Assembly (NCBI GenBank): GCA_030762175.1
Contig: CM060833.1
Coordinates: 6,451,001-6,515,000, forward strand
Source of the DNA: Metallyticus violacea
Taxonomy: Eukaryota > Arthropoda > Insecta > Mantodea > Metallyticidae
DNA: 64,000 nt
Reading direction: 5' to 3'
How positions within the stretch are numbered: the first letter of the stretch is position 1; each line of letters opens with the position of its first letter. This document shows, piece by piece, positions 1-11,929 of this stretch. The translations under genes and the position numbers were made by a program. The notes below the pieces were generated by a model that had not been told where the DNA came from, made no database searches, and saw only the letters and a list, made by a program, of their open reading frames with translations.

Positions 1-737
1 CTCTCCGATAAATATTTGAGACAGTTAAACATTTGCAAGTATGTAGAAAGTGTAGAAACTATTAAATGAGTATATTAACAATTAATATGGGAAGAATACC
101 GTGGAATTAACGGAAATAGGAAATAAAAACCATATAGGAATTACGGAAGTAGTAAAAATTTACCATACTAAGAATCATATATGGCTACAAAGTCACTAAT
201 CTCTATATTCAGGGGTTATTTCTTCCGCCACTGACGCACACGCCACTGAGCAAAGTGTATCGTGCTCTACGGTAGAGCAATGAACCAGACAAATGACGCT
301 CAAAAGGAAAAGTTACTCTGAACAAGAAAAAATTGACTGTCGCTATGTGATGCAGTTACTGGAGGGTGAAACAAATGAACTATCCCTTTCGAAGCTGTCC
401 AGAAAACAGCCTTTATAACATTTCTGAATTTCTCCGGTTTATTATGCCATAAAATTTACAAGGACAATCTGCAAATTGCCCGGCCTTGACATATGTAGCC
501 ATGGATTGACAAGGTAATTCATAAAATTTAGTATTGTGTAGTGACAATTTTTATTTATTTATTTTTATTTGAATGGATTAACGCCAAAGGAAATTCATAC
601 CAAATTTATAAAATTAAATTTAAACAAAGCGGTACAAGCCTTAAACATGCCTTCATGAAGAAGTGCAAAAAGAGTCAAAACAGTATAATTAACCGAATAA
701 ATTCATTGACCCGAAATTTCTGAGGAGGAAACGAAGG
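1..737. other. AT-rich stretch, no gene recognised
   Basis: No domain, splice structure or repeat is recognised. A 60-codon open frame at 541-723 starts on GTG and has lysine-rich, low-complexity content, so I do not call it a gene. Confidence 0.4.
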
Positions 738-1822
738 GTGTTTTTAAAGTTCTCGGCCTGACTCAGAGATGGCCAAGTTACCGTGGTAGTTGTTAAGTAT
801 CCTCCTTTAAATGGCGCGCTAAAGTTTCATACGCGTGACGATCGTGTAAACAAAATAGTGTTAACATTTCGTACAAAATGGATAAAAACTGAAACCCGAT
901 CCGTGAAAAGGACTTCGTTTGGAAGTTTTTAACCCCAACAGAAATACAAAAGGAGTTAGATTCCACGTTAAAGGATACCTCCCCTTCGTTTTCAACGGTT
1001 TTCTGAATGTAAACGTGGTCGTACATGCATTCAAGATGATGAACGCTCAAGGCGTCCCAAAAATGCTATGACCGGCGAAATTGTGACAAAAATTCGCAAT
1101 AGTGTACTCATTGAAGGTACGCGAGTTGGTTGACGTTGCAAAGACTTCGATAGGCCGTATCCACTACATTTCACACGAAATTTTGGGTTTGAGAAAACTT
1201 TCCACTCGATGAGTGCCGCATTTGTTAACAATGAAACAAAAAGGCATTTCAATGAACATTCATCAAGAGTTTTTACACTTGTTTAAATGCATTTCCAGTG
1301 AGTTTCTCCGAAGTTTCATAGCAGCAGACGAAATTTGGATTCATTACTACATGCCAGAGACGAAGGAGCAGTCCAAACAGTGGGTGGCAACAGGTGAAAG
1401 TGCGCCAAAGAAAGCAAAAACGGTTTCATCTGCAGGAAAAGTCATGGCTACGGTTTTCTGGGATTCTCATGGTGTTGTGCTAGTAGACTGCCTTCAGAAG
1501 GGCAGAACCGTCACCCGGGAGTATTAAGTTACACTACTGGACCAACTGGATGCTATTCAAGCTAAAAATTTCTCGCCATATTCGCCTCCCAGCGATTACT
1601 TTTTGTTCCTAAACGTGAAGAAACGGCTGAGTGGACGAAGATTCACATCAAATGATGAGTTGAAGATGAGACAGACGCTTATTGGACAAATCTTATTTTA
1701 CTGAGGGTATTAAAGTTGGAAAATCGTTGTACTAAATGTAACGCGACTATATTGAAATATAAAAAAATAATTTTCTCTTAAATCTTGTGTTTTCTTGAGA
1801 AGGTCGTAAACTTTCACAGTGC
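738..1822 (+). mobile_element. marB: mariner-like element, internally deleted
   Basis: The ends form an imperfect inverted repeat: AAAGTTCTCGGCCTGACTC near 747 and, on the other strand, AAAGTTTACGACCTTCTC ending near 1797. Between them is a decayed mariner transposase on the + strand. The N-terminal part (about 860-1140) is shattered by stops. The best frame (1213-1527) carries the first catalytic block ADEIWIHYYMPETKEQSKQW (Asp codon 1327-1329) and then VMATVFWDSHGVVLVD. The second catalytic block (usual HDNAPxHT) is missing. After a deletion near 1560 the sequence resumes as SPPSDYFLFLNVKK, a damaged form of the SPDLAPSDYFLF block. A cut-and-paste transposase was once encoded here; this copy cannot make one. 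A related N-terminal piece lies at 45126-45325. Confidence 0.8.
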
Positions 1823-2538
1823 CGCTAGTTCTGTTCCCAAAGCTTAAATACTTCCTCGCTTCTCTAAAGTTTTTCATCAAATCAAGAGACCATTGCAGTT
1901 GTAGAGAGACATTTTACAGATCTTCCGGCAAAACACTTCAAAGACGGGATAGTGGCATTAGAGCATCGCTGGAATAAATTATTGACAATAAGGGAGATAA
2001 TGTTGAAATAATTATTATGAGAAGAAGTTTTCAGGCTGCTCTTGTCTAATTATGAATTCACCACAATTGTAGTTTTAAAATATTAGGTTAAAAATAATCA
2101 ATTAATCATACATTCAACCTGAATTTCGACAGCACGATACATTCCCCGAACTGACATCTGACAGCTGTCCTTTGCCAGCGCTTGGCATTTACGACATTAA
2201 TGTTTTGGCGAAGCTCTCTGCCTTGACCAGTCACCGGTCGACCTTGATGACGTCACTACGTCCTGTCTGTATCTCTCGCGTTACTTTGAAAATCGGCTCT
2301 AAAAACCGGATACGGAACTGTTAACCGGGTTTAAATCGCCCAGAAAACTGCCTCGTTTTGGTTTTCTGCCAATCCGGATGAACTCGGATATAATACTCGT
2401 TCCATAACAGCATCTTTTGGTAGTGTTCAAGAAAATACGAGGTGGGTTTTTAAGTAAGGCAAACAGATGTGGAGTTTAATGACACACAAAATGTAAAGAA
2501 TGTGTCTGGCGTTACAGCATCTAAATGGCTACCACGAG
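1823..2538. other. No gene; higher-GC patch with a CRE-like palindrome
   Basis: About 2130-2400 is visibly less AT-rich than its surroundings and contains TGACGTCA at 2248-2255, the cAMP-response-element consensus. No reading frame or repeat family is recognised. It could be an old regulatory patch or the end of an unrecognised transposon. Confidence 0.3.
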
Positions 2539-2810
2539 TCGGTTCTGATGGTGTAGTGGTAACCATACTTGCCTTCTGAACCCAAAATCAGGGTTCAATC
2601 CCGTCCAGGGTCTATAGATTTTTTCCGGGCGTAAAATTCCAAAGTATGGCTTCCTTCGGAAGGGAAGTAAAGCCGTGGGTCCCGTGTCGTACATTTAAAG
2701 CACGAAAAAGAACCTCCAACCTGAAAAAGAGGCCTCTGAGCAAAATTTGTCGGCCGTTTCACGCCCTGAATTGAATGGGACGCGTCCGTAAATGAAACAA
2801 ATGAACAATC
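2539..2810 (+). repeat. SINE-A copy 1, tRNA-derived
   Basis: The tRNA-like head has A box TGGTGTAGTGG and a decayed B box (GGGTTCAATCCC). The SINE-A body follows (CGTAAAATTCCAAAGTATGG, then the GTCGGCCGTTTCACGCCCTG region) and ends in GCGTCCGTAAATG. GCTACCAC flanks it at 2528-2535 and 2811-2818, which I read as a target-site duplication. It lacks the GCTGATGACCTGAG segment near the 3' end that other copies have. Confidence 0.85.
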
Positions 2811-2939
2811 GCTACCACAATGAACGACACGGTATGCTAGCCTGGATTATCATAGGTCTTGGGTTTACCATTCCAAACCCGAGACAAACCGACTCAATAA
2901 AGTAGACTTCACACCCGCGAAAACATTTTAAAGTACCAT

Positions 2940-3295
2940 CATCAGCCAGAGTATTGATGCTCACAATCTTCTGGTATCACGAAGGGATACTGCTCACCGA
3001 ATACCAGCCTCGAGGTCAAACCGTAAATGCCGACTGCTACTGTAGCATCCTCAAGAAACTTCGTAAGCAATCAAGACTCCTCACTAAAGGCGTGTTGCTT
3101 TTGCATGACAGCGCGCGCCCTCATACTGCCAACAAGACAAATGAAACGCTGCAAAAATGTAATTGCGAAGTCCTCAAGCATCTTCCGTATAGCCCCGACC
3201 TTGCTCCAAGCGACTTTCATTTGTTCAGCCCTCTTAAACATTTTCCCGACACGGAAGCCGTAGAAAGAAAAGTCACCGCCCGGTTCCTATAGCAA
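2940..3295 (+). pseudogene. marH: mariner transposase C-terminal fragment
   Basis: An open frame of 112 codons (2954-3292) runs from the central strand (MLTIFWYHEGILLTEYQPRG) through HDSARPHTA, which holds the second catalytic Asp, to YSPDLAPSDFHLF, which holds the third. The spacing is that of DD34D mariner. The first catalytic block, the DNA-binding domain and both TIRs are absent, so this is an isolated 3' fragment. The frame ends soon after the third Asp. Confidence 0.85.
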
Positions 3296-3879
3296 CCTGT
3301 CTAGCTGCCGAAACATGTTTAGGAATTACTGAATATATTTCATAACTAATGCTGAATTTTATTGCATGTTTCATCCCATTATTGAAATACTGAAAACTAC
3401 AATAAAGAATGCAAACTTAACTAATAATTAGAACAAATACCGACCTATCCATTGTTGTATACGTCGCAAGCCTAATGCAAATAACGCAAAACAAGCGCGC
3501 TGCTCACGAATTAAAAGTTCTTAGAACCCCACACGTTGATTTTGCCTCTCCGTCCCGGATAAAAGTCACTGAAAGAAACAAAACAAAAAAAAACAAAAAA
3601 ACAAAAAAAAAAATTGCAGGTTCTCCGCTCGCCGTGTGCTATGCCGGCTGAGCTACCGAGGCAGTTGTACGTGGGTGCGAGGGCAACGTTCAGATATCGG
3701 AGAGTAGCTTTTCAAGTTTCGCGAGTGAGTAACCATGTTAAGGGGTTCTGACAGTTTTTCTTGTTTACAAGCGCTATTGCGTATAGTTCATAACTTCATT
3801 AGTTTAATTGCTTGCAGGCAAATTTAGTGATCATAAGAGACAGAAACGTACATGTGCATTAACAAACCAAATTCATCAC
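3296..3879. other. No gene; A-rich tract and a tRNA-like half
   Basis: An A-rich tract (3571-3613) sits beside a segment whose complement reads GGTAGCTCAGCCGGCATAGC (about 3637-3660). That matches a tRNA D-arm and A box, but I find no convincing B box. It may be a tRNA-derived SINE head with a tail, heavily truncated. The rest is AT-rich and unassigned. Confidence 0.35.
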
Positions 3880-5480
3880 CTAGTAGACTTAGAGTAACTT
3901 GAAAACAGAATATAAAATCCAAAGTATGGTTTTATTTGTTAATTAAATAAGTTATGGCATTGCTGGGTAGTATTAGGGAAACAAAATTAGAGTTATTGTA
4001 ATCTATAAGTATTAACAAAAGAGAAACCACTTTTTTAGAATTATCATTATCGAGATTAAACCATAAAAATGAATTGTATGTTATTAATTAAATGAAATAT
4101 ATGGCAAAGCTATACCTTGTGGGTGTTTTTAAACATGTTTAAATGTAAACATGTTTATAAACAGAGCCCTTGATATCATCTTTACATTCACTAAAATAGA
4201 GAGAAATAACAGAAAGTTTCGAGTTACGTTGTGTATTTAAGATGACGATGTTCATATGTTTCAATAAAACAAAAACATGCTACTATTTAAAAACAATTGC
4301 AATGTACTCAGCAAATAAAAACAATCGAAAGTTACATCGATTTTCAGTGGCTTTGAAATTTAATTTAAATGTTATTAACATGTAACATAAACGTTTTCTG
4401 AAGGTTATTACAGAGCGCTCTTACATGCAAATATAATTCTCAAACACATATTAGATTAATATTTCACATTTGCTATCTTCACGACGATACTTTTGTTAAA
4501 TATAAAACACATGTAACGTTAAAAATACAGTTTATATGCTGAATTAATTTGTTCTTTTATTTTAAAACAGTAAATAGAAAAATGAATTTTTTTGAATGGT
4601 TTATTTATGGACGCTCTTTAACAGCTCAGGTAATCAGCGTCCCATTCAACTCAGGGCGTGAAACGGCCGACAAATTTTGCTCAGAGGCCTCTCTTTCAGG
4701 CTTGAGGTTCTTTTTCGTGCCGTAAATGTACGACACGGGACCCACGGCTTTACTTCCCTTCCGAAGGAAGCCATACTTAGGATTTTTACGCCCCGAAAAA
4801 ATCCATCGGTCCTGGCCGGGTTCCTACCCGCGATCTTGGGTTTAGAAGGCAAGTATGGTAACCACTACACCACCAGAACCGACAATATAATAGAAAAATG
4901 CTAGAGCGCTTTTTAAATTTCTGTTTTCGAGTATTCTCCTACCTATAACAGTACGATTTTCCTAATTTTCAGAATTTATTTTTATGATTTTATTTGAACG
5001 GCATATACCGAGTTTCGTTGCAAACAAGAAAATATTAATGCCGCTAGAGTGGTTTTTAAAATTTAGGATATAGGTAAATGCCCCCCTCGTAATAGTCTGG
5101 TTTCTCTGATTCTTAGAAATTTTCTTATTTTCTTTTAATGTTATATCGAATTTCGTTTAAGAATAATAAAATGCGGCCGCTTTAGCGATATTAAATTTCG
5201 CTTTAACCCACACTCTTTAAAATTCGGTTTTACCCCACTCCTAATGTACCGATTGCCTTGATTTTCTGTAGCTACTTTTATCGTTTTATTTTAAAGAAAT
5301 ATACTGAGTTTTGTTAATGGAAAACGAAAAGCGGCTTTTAAATATTTTTAAAATTTTTCGCTTTTCATTAACCCCAGTCCATGGTACACTTTTCTGGTTA
5401 CTGAATCGTCTGTTAATTGATGGTTGTAAGCACAGTTTCGTTGAGATAACGTCTCCGTGAGAAGGTAGTTCGTTCACAGA
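3880..5480 (+). repeat. R1 dispersed repeat, long copy with tandem units
   Basis: The left part (CATCACCTAGTAGA... to about 4570) is shared with 11930-12160, 36840-37165 and 38510-39330. The segment GAAGGTTATTACAGAGCGCT recurs at 4401, 39157 and 42806. The right part (4895-5480) holds about three units of a roughly 142-bp tandem repeat, each with a GCCGCTAGAG-like motif, a C-rich CCCCACTCCTAAT motif and a TATACCGAGTTTCGTTG-like motif. It codes for nothing recognisable. A SINE-A at 4585-4888 splits the copy. Confidence 0.75.
4585..4888 (-). repeat. SINE-A copy 2, with perfect 12-bp target duplication
   Basis: Full-length SINE-A on the minus strand: the 3' end TTTATGGACGCTC is on the left and the tRNA-like head (complement of ACCACTACACCACCAGAACC) on the right. 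It is flanked by the identical 12-mer AATAGAAAAATG at 4573-4584 and 4889-4900. This is a textbook target-site duplication of LINE-assisted retroposition, inside the R1 repeat, so the SINE is younger than this R1 copy. Confidence 0.92.
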
Positions 5481-6032
5481 CATATAGAAGTAGCAGTAGT
5501 CTTTTTTTCTTCTTCTTCTTTTTACAAAAGAAGGGGAGGAGATTCGACGTTACGCCGTGAGTGCTTTAATTCCCTCTTCTTGCTTAATTACCATAAAAAC
5601 TTTGTACCAACCCTTTCTACTTTCACAGAAGGCCATAGTGCGTGACAGCGCATGCGCGTTGGGGATAAAGCTACTGTGCATGCGTCTCAGTATAGTGCAC
5701 ATTAATTGCTCCAAGGTAATCACGACTTAGTTCTACTGATGCCTAAAGTTGTGGGCTTTCGTCTTTTCAGAATGCAGATCGTAGCAGACAAGCCTTAACG
5801 TTCATAATACGATCAAAGGAGAAATCACGGTAAAGTAAAATTGTAACGTAAAATCAATTCCGTGTAGAAAAATAACATACAGCGGAATGAATTGGCAATG
5901 TAACACGTAAAGTAAATAAATGATACCGGAAAAGGCATACGTTTTAACCTAACCTATTATAAATCTGCAACGTATATGAAATAAAATAAAATTGCAACTG
6001 CTCTCCCTAAGAAAGGAAACATTTATTATGTA
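5481..6032. other. No gene recognised
   Basis: AT-rich sequence with a T/C-rich run near 5500-5525. No frame, repeat family or RNA gene is recognised. Confidence 0.35.
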
Positions 6033-7233
6033 CAGGGCAGGTTCATAAGTTTCCGGCCTTGCCGATAAAGATTAAAATTCTTATCTGGTGTTATACCTTA
6101 CCTGTTAAGTAAATAATTGCAGCTGTAACTGTGTTCAGATATAGTTGCATAAAGAAGGCTATGTGTAGAAGATTGTGACATGTTCAAAATGGAGTTTCGA
6201 GCTGTTATTAAGTTCTTCACAAAAGAAGGACTTACTCCAAATGAAAGTAAACAAGCGATGGAACGGTATATATGGGGAAGCATCCCCCTCATATTCTACC
6301 GTAAAAGAATGGGTAAAACTTTTTCGAATGGGTCGAGAAAGAATTGAACACGAAGAGCGTGCAGGTCGTCCCTTGAAGGTGCTCACTCCTGAAAACATCG
6401 CTCTTGTGGAAGAAGAAATTATGGAAGACCGGCGGCTCAAATTTAAGAGAAACAGCTGCAAGGTTGGACCTTTCTAAAACAAGTCCTTCGAATTATTCAT
6501 GAACATTTAAACATGAATAAGGATAGTGCCTAGACTTCTTTCCTCAGTCCAAAATCAGCAACGAGTCATCTGTTGTGAGGCATTTTTGGAGCTCTACCGT
6601 GACAACGAGAGAGAAGTTCTGCAAATCATTGTTACAGGAGATGAAACTATGATCCTCTACTATGATTCCTTGTCCAAAAGAGAATCAGATGTAAACCTGG
6701 CGAAGCACCGCCTCTAAAGGTCATGGTCACTCATCAACCAAGAAGATCATGACCACAATCTTTTGCGACTGTAGAGGAATACTCTTCATTGACTTCAAGG
6801 AGAGGAACACCACAGTAAATGGGGAGTACTGTGCTGGCCTACTGCACAGACTACGTGCTTGCATCGAAGAGAAAAGGCGAGGAAAGCTGAGTGGTTGTGT
6901 GCGCCTTCTTCACGACAACGCGCCTGTGCACACAGCTCTTGTTGCAAAGGAAGCTGTGAAGAAATGTGGCTTCAAGGAGATGGACCATCCACTCTACAGC
7001 ACAGATCTAGCTCCTAGTGACTATTTCCTCTTCTCAAAACTCAAGAATTACCTTCAAGGAAGGAAACAGAAGTGTGACGAAGAAATGATGGTGTTGTTGG
7101 GGGGGGGGGGGGTTGAAATGCCAATTCAAAGATGTGAGAAGTATTTTGCAATAAAGGGTAACTATATTGAAAAGTGAAATGTAGTTTTTGTCCTAGAAAA
7201 AGGTTAGACCGGAAACTTTTGAATCTACCCTCA
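6033..7233 (+). mobile_element. marA copy 1: near full-length mariner, broken transposase
   Basis: TIRs: left CAGGGCAGGTTCATAAG at 6033 after a TA, right CTACCCTC ending near 7233. The TIR core ATAAGTTTCCGG resembles irritans-type mariners (from memory). The transposase begins near 6180 (FKMEFRAVIKFFTKEGLTPN) but shifts frame within about 25 codons. Later frames give the helix-turn-helix region (YSTVKEWVKLFRMGRE), the first Asp block VTGDETMILYYD (6526-6717), then HDNAPVHTALVAKEAVKKCG and STDLAPSDYFLF (6749-7177). The second and third Asp are 34 residues apart (DD34D). A run of 14 G at 7099-7112 destroys the C-terminus. All three catalytic Asp are present but in different frames, so the gene is dead. 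Confidence 0.9.
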
Positions 7234-7334
7234 TTACTGGATTCATTAGCAAAACGGCGGTCTAAACAGTGTTCTGGAAACGGTGAAATGCGTTACATCC
7301 ACTTGAAAGATGATGACTTTGTTTTTGTTTTTTT

Positions 7335-7725
7335 AACACAAAAGTTCTTTTGATTGTCTCCTTGGAGAAAGGGGGAAATCATCACTGGAGAATATTACTC
7401 ATTACTTTTGGAGAGATTGAGGGCAGCGAAAATGTCCGGAAAAAAGCCAAAAAGTTTTTGCATCATGACAATGCATTGGTACGCCGCTCAGGTCAAATGA
7501 CCGAATTGCGAGTCCTGGTTCCTAGGAATGCCACCTGTCCCCGAATCGCAAAAATCTTCTGGCTGAAAACAAATTTAAATCAAATGAAGAAATCATACAG
7601 AAAGTAAACGAATACTTTGATAACTCCAAAGAAACCCACTTCCAGGCTAACCACGAACCTGGAGAAACGTTGGAGCAAATACGCTGGACTTCCAGAGGTC
7701 TATGTCAAGAAATAAAATATATTAC
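7335..7725 (+). pseudogene. marI: mariner transposase C-terminal fragment
   Basis: Decayed frames give KMSGKKPKSF and then FLHHDNALVRRSGQM (second catalytic Asp; frame 7350-7607). The C-terminal tail NEEIIQKVNEYFDNSKETHF follows near 7580-7640 in a shifted frame. The third-Asp motif is hard to see. This C-terminal helix pattern is typical of mariner transposases. No TIRs are found. Confidence 0.6.
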
Positions 7726-8171
7726 AATTCTGAACTTGTTCTCTGTAATATCAAAACCGGAATTTCCCCTCGGAACTGTCGTTATCGTTTTAAGTAAATA
7801 TTATGCCAACTGAAAACTAACAGATTGAGAGAGTGGAAAAAAAAATAAGTCAAATTTTTACGTTCTGGCGCGGCGACTGTTGTCGGATTGCATGTAGTGA
7901 TGTTTCCCAGGCAACCCCAGTTTGTGTACAGAGGGTGTAATTCTATTCCTTTTCTCCCCTAGCCCGTTCTAGTTCACATGAAATTAAAGTGCAGGAGGAA
8001 ACACGCCGTGTTTGTGTTATCGACCGGAAGTGATCTGGTTTTTATTTTTTTAGCTCGCGGTGGGTTCTAATACCGGAATTATACACATCTTTTGTGAAAA
8101 TTGACTGTTTGGAATAAGCATATTTTAGCACATAGTCTTGGGTTCGTCTAAATGCTGCATAATTTTCCTTA
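7726..8171. other. No gene recognised
   Basis: Unassigned sequence between a mariner fragment and a MITE. I see no frame or repeat. Confidence 0.35.
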
Positions 8172-8459
8172 GTCAAATGGGGCAAGTTATCAACACTGCA
8201 TGGGGAGCCCTTGTACCTTCAAAAAACGTCTAACACAATGTAGACTAACGGATAATGGCGCCGAATTATGCTCCTTTCATTTACTGCTTTGTTTTTATTG
8301 TAACGTGATAATTAACGTAGTTCAGTGCTTTCTCCTTTTGTAAGTGGGGTTAGCGTGCATGTTTTTAATATCCCACTTCCTTTCTGTTCTACAGTAACCA
8401 GTTATAACCTTACAACAAAAGCAAACATGTATCACAGTACCAGATGTGCCCCATTTGAC
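8172..8459. mobile_element. MITE copy 1, TIR GTCAAATGGGGCA
   Basis: A 288-bp non-coding element has perfect 13-bp terminal inverted repeats: GTCAAATGGGGCA at 8172 and its complement TGCCCCATTTGAC ending at 8459. The left flank is TA; the right flank is GA, probably a mutated duplication. A second element with the same TIRs lies at 27669-27920. The interior shows no transposase and differs from the second copy except near the right end. Confidence 0.75.
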
Positions 8460-8851
8460 GATCTCCCCGTAACTATCGCATTTCCTATCTTCAGGCTCCC
8501 GTATCATCCCCTTATGTTTGTTTGCCGTATTTATTCTGTATACCGTGACAATCACACAACAATATAAATAACAACTGTATGCATTTAAGTCATAAAATAT
8601 GGAGGATTTTAATATATTTAATATAAAATTTTAAGCATTTGTTAATGTTACTTTTACAGAAAACAGCTTAGTTGGAAATGTATTGTTAAAAGCCGCAGAT
8701 GTGTTATGGATAGTAAAATCAGCAATTATATAAATGTTCTATTTTTGGCACAAGAATGCCTATGACGTATAAACGCCCCGTGCACAGTGTAAGTCTATAT
8801 ATTTAAAAAGAAGCAAGGCAGATTTCGCTAGAAGGTTTGCACTTCCTCCAA
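8460..8851. other. No gene recognised
   Basis: AT-rich. The antiparallel frames overlapping its left edge (8322-8567) span the MITE boundary and have no recognisable content. Confidence 0.35.
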
Positions 8852-9066
8852 GTCGGTCCTGGTGGTCTATTTGCCTCATAGACGCAAGAGCGCGGTTTCA
8901 GTCCTACCCAGGATCGATGGATTATTTCTTCCTAAGTATGGCTTCCTTCGGAAGGGAATTAAAGCCGTTGGTCTCACTGAGTAAAATTTATCGGCTATTC
9001 ACGCCCCGAATTGAATTGGACGGAGACGTTAAAGAATGTTCCTAAATAAACTAAATAAATAAAAAT
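8852..9066 (+). repeat. SINE-A copy 3, internally deleted
   Basis: Starts GTCGGTCCTGGTGG. The A box is damaged and the B-box area degenerate. The conserved CCTAAGTATGGCTTCCTTCGG block is present, but about 60 bp are missing from the middle. It ends in AT-rich AAATAAATAAAA. Confidence 0.8.
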
Positions 9067-9069
9067 AAC

Positions 9070-9700
9070 CTACCCCCAAACATTATTTAAAACGGGGGAA
9101 TTGTACGAGAGGTCAGTTCCTTCAGAATAGCCTCTCCAGCCTTCATCACTGCTTCTGTTGATGAAACACACCTCCCGCGAATATGTATCTTCAATTTTGG
9201 AAAAAAGTCACACGGGACTAAATCTGGACTGTATGGAGGGTGCGGTACACACTTCACGTTGATTTTTATGAGATATTAAGTAACAAATTTTGCGATGTGC
9301 GGCCGTGCATTATCTAGTTAGTTGCACATAAATGTGTGATATGGGCTTGCAGAGTTTGTATTGCCCAGTTACAGTTGTGTGTGTGTGCAGATGTTGGTAC
9401 TCTTTCCCTTGAATATCGAAAACTGAGATGACCATAACTTTCTCAGCAGAAGCAATCAATTTGGCGTTGGTGACACACAGAGCTTTGCTGTTTGCTCTCA
9501 GACAAGAAATTTCGCATCTTCCTGTAACATCATCTTCAACTGCCGTTGAAAAACACTGTTCACAAGCACGTCTCATGTGCATCTTTAAAAATTTTAAACC
9601 CTCTTCAAGCTGTGCCCTGAAATTATGAGCATTCTTTATTGAACAGCCCTGTGTTGACTGTGGGATACTCTCTCTGCCTGACGACATTGTAGACATCTGT
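9070..9700 (-). pseudogene. marF copy 1: decayed mariner transposase
   Basis: Minus-strand reading from 9700 to 9070 gives VEDDVTG (first catalytic region), KVMVISVFDIQG, then DNARPHIAKFVT near 9310, PHPPYSPDLVPCDFF near 9220, and the tail SSTEAVMKAGEAILKEL. The last two Asp are 34 residues apart, as in DD34D mariners. Stops and shifts are present throughout. The most intact frame (9310-9696, 128 codons) is only partly in the transposase frame. It shares a long identical stretch around the VEDDVTG codons with 25600-26250, so both belong to one family. Confidence 0.7.
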
Positions 9701-10599
9701 CGTTTCAGGTACAGTTGCCGAGGGAATGATAAGATTATAATGTAACGAAATTAGCTTAGAGAATTTTGGCACCAAAATTTCACCCTGAAAAATCCTCAAC
9801 TGACTTAAGGGTAGGGAACCCAGACCTGCCCCTTAAGTTCGGCGGTGGTTCGATAATAATATTCCCAAGAACAAGTTCAACACCTCGCTTCCTGTGAGGT
9901 GTTTAACACTTGGCACGTGAAACTGTGGGAATCCTTAAAAGCCCGGACATAACCGCAGGTGACAATATCGAATTGCCTCTAATACATGTATCAGCTTACA
10001 GCTCCGGCATTCCTGTCTTTACATAATTGCTGTCAACTATTATGGGAGGACGCTCTGTTGGGAAATAAAAAAAGTTATGCCATTTTCACTTACAGCTTCC
10101 CCCTCCCCTAAAAGTTTAGTCCTCGTACAAGAAAACATACAAAAAAAATTCGTCTACGACTTCAATCCAAGCAAACATGTGAAATAGCTTTTAACTTGAA
10201 ATATCGCTGTGTCGATATCGAATAAACAGCTCGGATTTTAAAAGCTAGTTTTTTTAAAAAAATAAATAAATAAAGGCATATTTATCCCATTGATCTTTAA
10301 ACATTTTTACCAAATATTTTTTTTTTTGTGTTTAAAATTGTTTATATTCCTAAATCTGTGAGCCAGCGCTCCCCGTTGTATGTCAAAGCACACAGCTGCG
10401 TTGGAGTCGAAAACACTATGCGTAAATGACGGCGGTTGCTAGGAAGTTGCCAGTTAGAGATAGCCAGCGAGCCACTACACAGTCTCTTCCTGCAATTGTC
10501 ACAATATCCTCGTCCCCTTTCCTCGTGGTGATGTACGCTTGCATCTTCTATTTCCGTAAGAACTTGTCTCTACGATCTGTTACTGAAACTTGTCTACGT
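9701..10599. other. No gene recognised
   Basis: Mixed sequence with A/T runs near 10250-10330. The 63-codon frame at 10426-10617 has no recognisable domain. Confidence 0.35.
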
Positions 10600-10925
10600 G
10601 TGGAAAATGTCAGTTGATTTAAATCAAAAAGATTTAATTTCTCAACGAAACTAGGTATATGCCCTTAAAATAAAATAAGAGTAATAGTTTCTGAAAATCA
10701 GCGCATTAAGAATATTAGGAGTGGGGGTTATGCCTCAAACCCAAAATTTAAAAATCGCCCTAGCGGCTGCAATATTTCTTTTTTCTCAATAAAACTCGGT
10801 ATATGCCACTTAAATAAAATAAGAAAAATAGTTTATGAAAACTAGGAAATCGAACCATTAGGAGTAGGGGTATACCTAAAAATTCGAAAGTTAAAAAGCG
10901 CTCAAGCTATTCTCTCAATTATATA
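10600..10925 (-). repeat. R1 tandem-array fragment, two units
   Basis: Reverse-oriented units contain TCTCAACGAAACTAGGTATATG (start near 10638) and TCTCAATAAAACTCGGTATATG (near 10783), about 145 bp apart. Each is followed by TTAGGAGT-G-GGGT and a GCGGCTGCAAT-like motif, the same unit as at 39430-39800 and 43400-44050. A short AT microsatellite ends it. Confidence 0.75.
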
Positions 10926-11011
10926 TATATAAAGAAAAAGGTGGCGTCATCACCAAATCGACCAATAATATTAAACAAAATTTTGAATTTTGACAAATCA
11001 TAGCCCAATAC

Positions 11012-11313
11012 AGTTGGTCCTGGTGGTGTAGTGGTTACCATACTTGCCTCCTAAACCCAAATTCGCGGGTTCGAACCCGGCCAGGAACGATGAATTTTTT
11101 CGGGCGTAAAAATCCTAAGTATGGCTTCCTTCGGAAGGGAAGTAAAGTCGTGGGCCAGTGTCGTAAATTTACGGCACGAAAAAGAACCTCAAGCCTGAAA
11201 GAAGAGGCCCCTGAGCAAAATTTGTCGGCCGTTTCACGCCCTGAATTGAATGGGACGCTGATGACCTGAGATGTTAAAGAGCGTCCATAAATCAATCAAT
11301 GAAAAAAAAAAAC
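11012..11313 (+). repeat. SINE-A copy 4, well preserved
   Basis: Among the best SINE-A copies. The head has A box TGGTGTAGTGG and a perfect B box GGTTCGAACCC, and head and end of the tRNA part pair like an acceptor stem (GGTCCTGG / CCAGGAAC). The body and ATGACCTGAGATGTTAAAGA end are intact, followed by an A tail. AGCCCAATAC occurs on both sides (11002-11011 and 11314-11323) as target duplication. Presumably transcribed by RNA polymerase III and mobilised by a LINE (family knowledge). Confidence 0.93.
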
Positions 11314-11323
11314 AGCCCAATAC

Positions 11324-11929
11324 CGCAGTTAAATTATCGTAAAGTTTTATCAAATCCGTTTTGTCATGCGAAGTGCATTTGTCTTCTGATCAGGGTAGCC
11401 AACTCTATACCTTCACTATATAATTCCTGAGCACGCATCACTTACCACTTTTCTGTGTTTTCAGTAAATGTAAATTAAACTATCTCAATGTGTATCCACT
11501 CAAGCAATTGTTTTTGCGTATTCAGCCAAACAGTCTGAAATCATTTTATAAATTATGTAACGATATCTGGCTAAGCAATCGTAAATCGTAAATAAACACG
11601 TTGTTCAGAACGGTAAAATGTCTCCTCTGTTTTGTTTTTCTCAGTTGGTATTAGTAAGTCGAACGGTAGCGGCTGTAATAATAGTCGACTTTCGTCTGTT
11701 TCAGTCTCACGGTTTCTTATGAAAATATGAATTACTTTTATTCTTATTCTTATTCATGAAATAGTCCCAAACACATTTTGGCTCTTGTTTATTGGCATTA
11801 CTGACAATCGACACTCGCCTGTAGCAAAATGACCTGAAATATTCAAATATTCATAATACAATTATTACAATATTGAAATCTAAGTTTACGGGAATATATT
11901 TAAATTCTTAATTTCTTAAAAGCTGCGTA
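11324..11929. other. No gene recognised
   Basis: AT-rich, no repeat family identified apart from short simple-sequence runs. Confidence 0.35.

Noticed and set aside
11012..11090. tRNA gene
   Set aside because: A and B boxes are present, but the segment is the head of SINE-A with a long conserved body and target duplication, repeated eight times. The same applies to the SINE-B heads.
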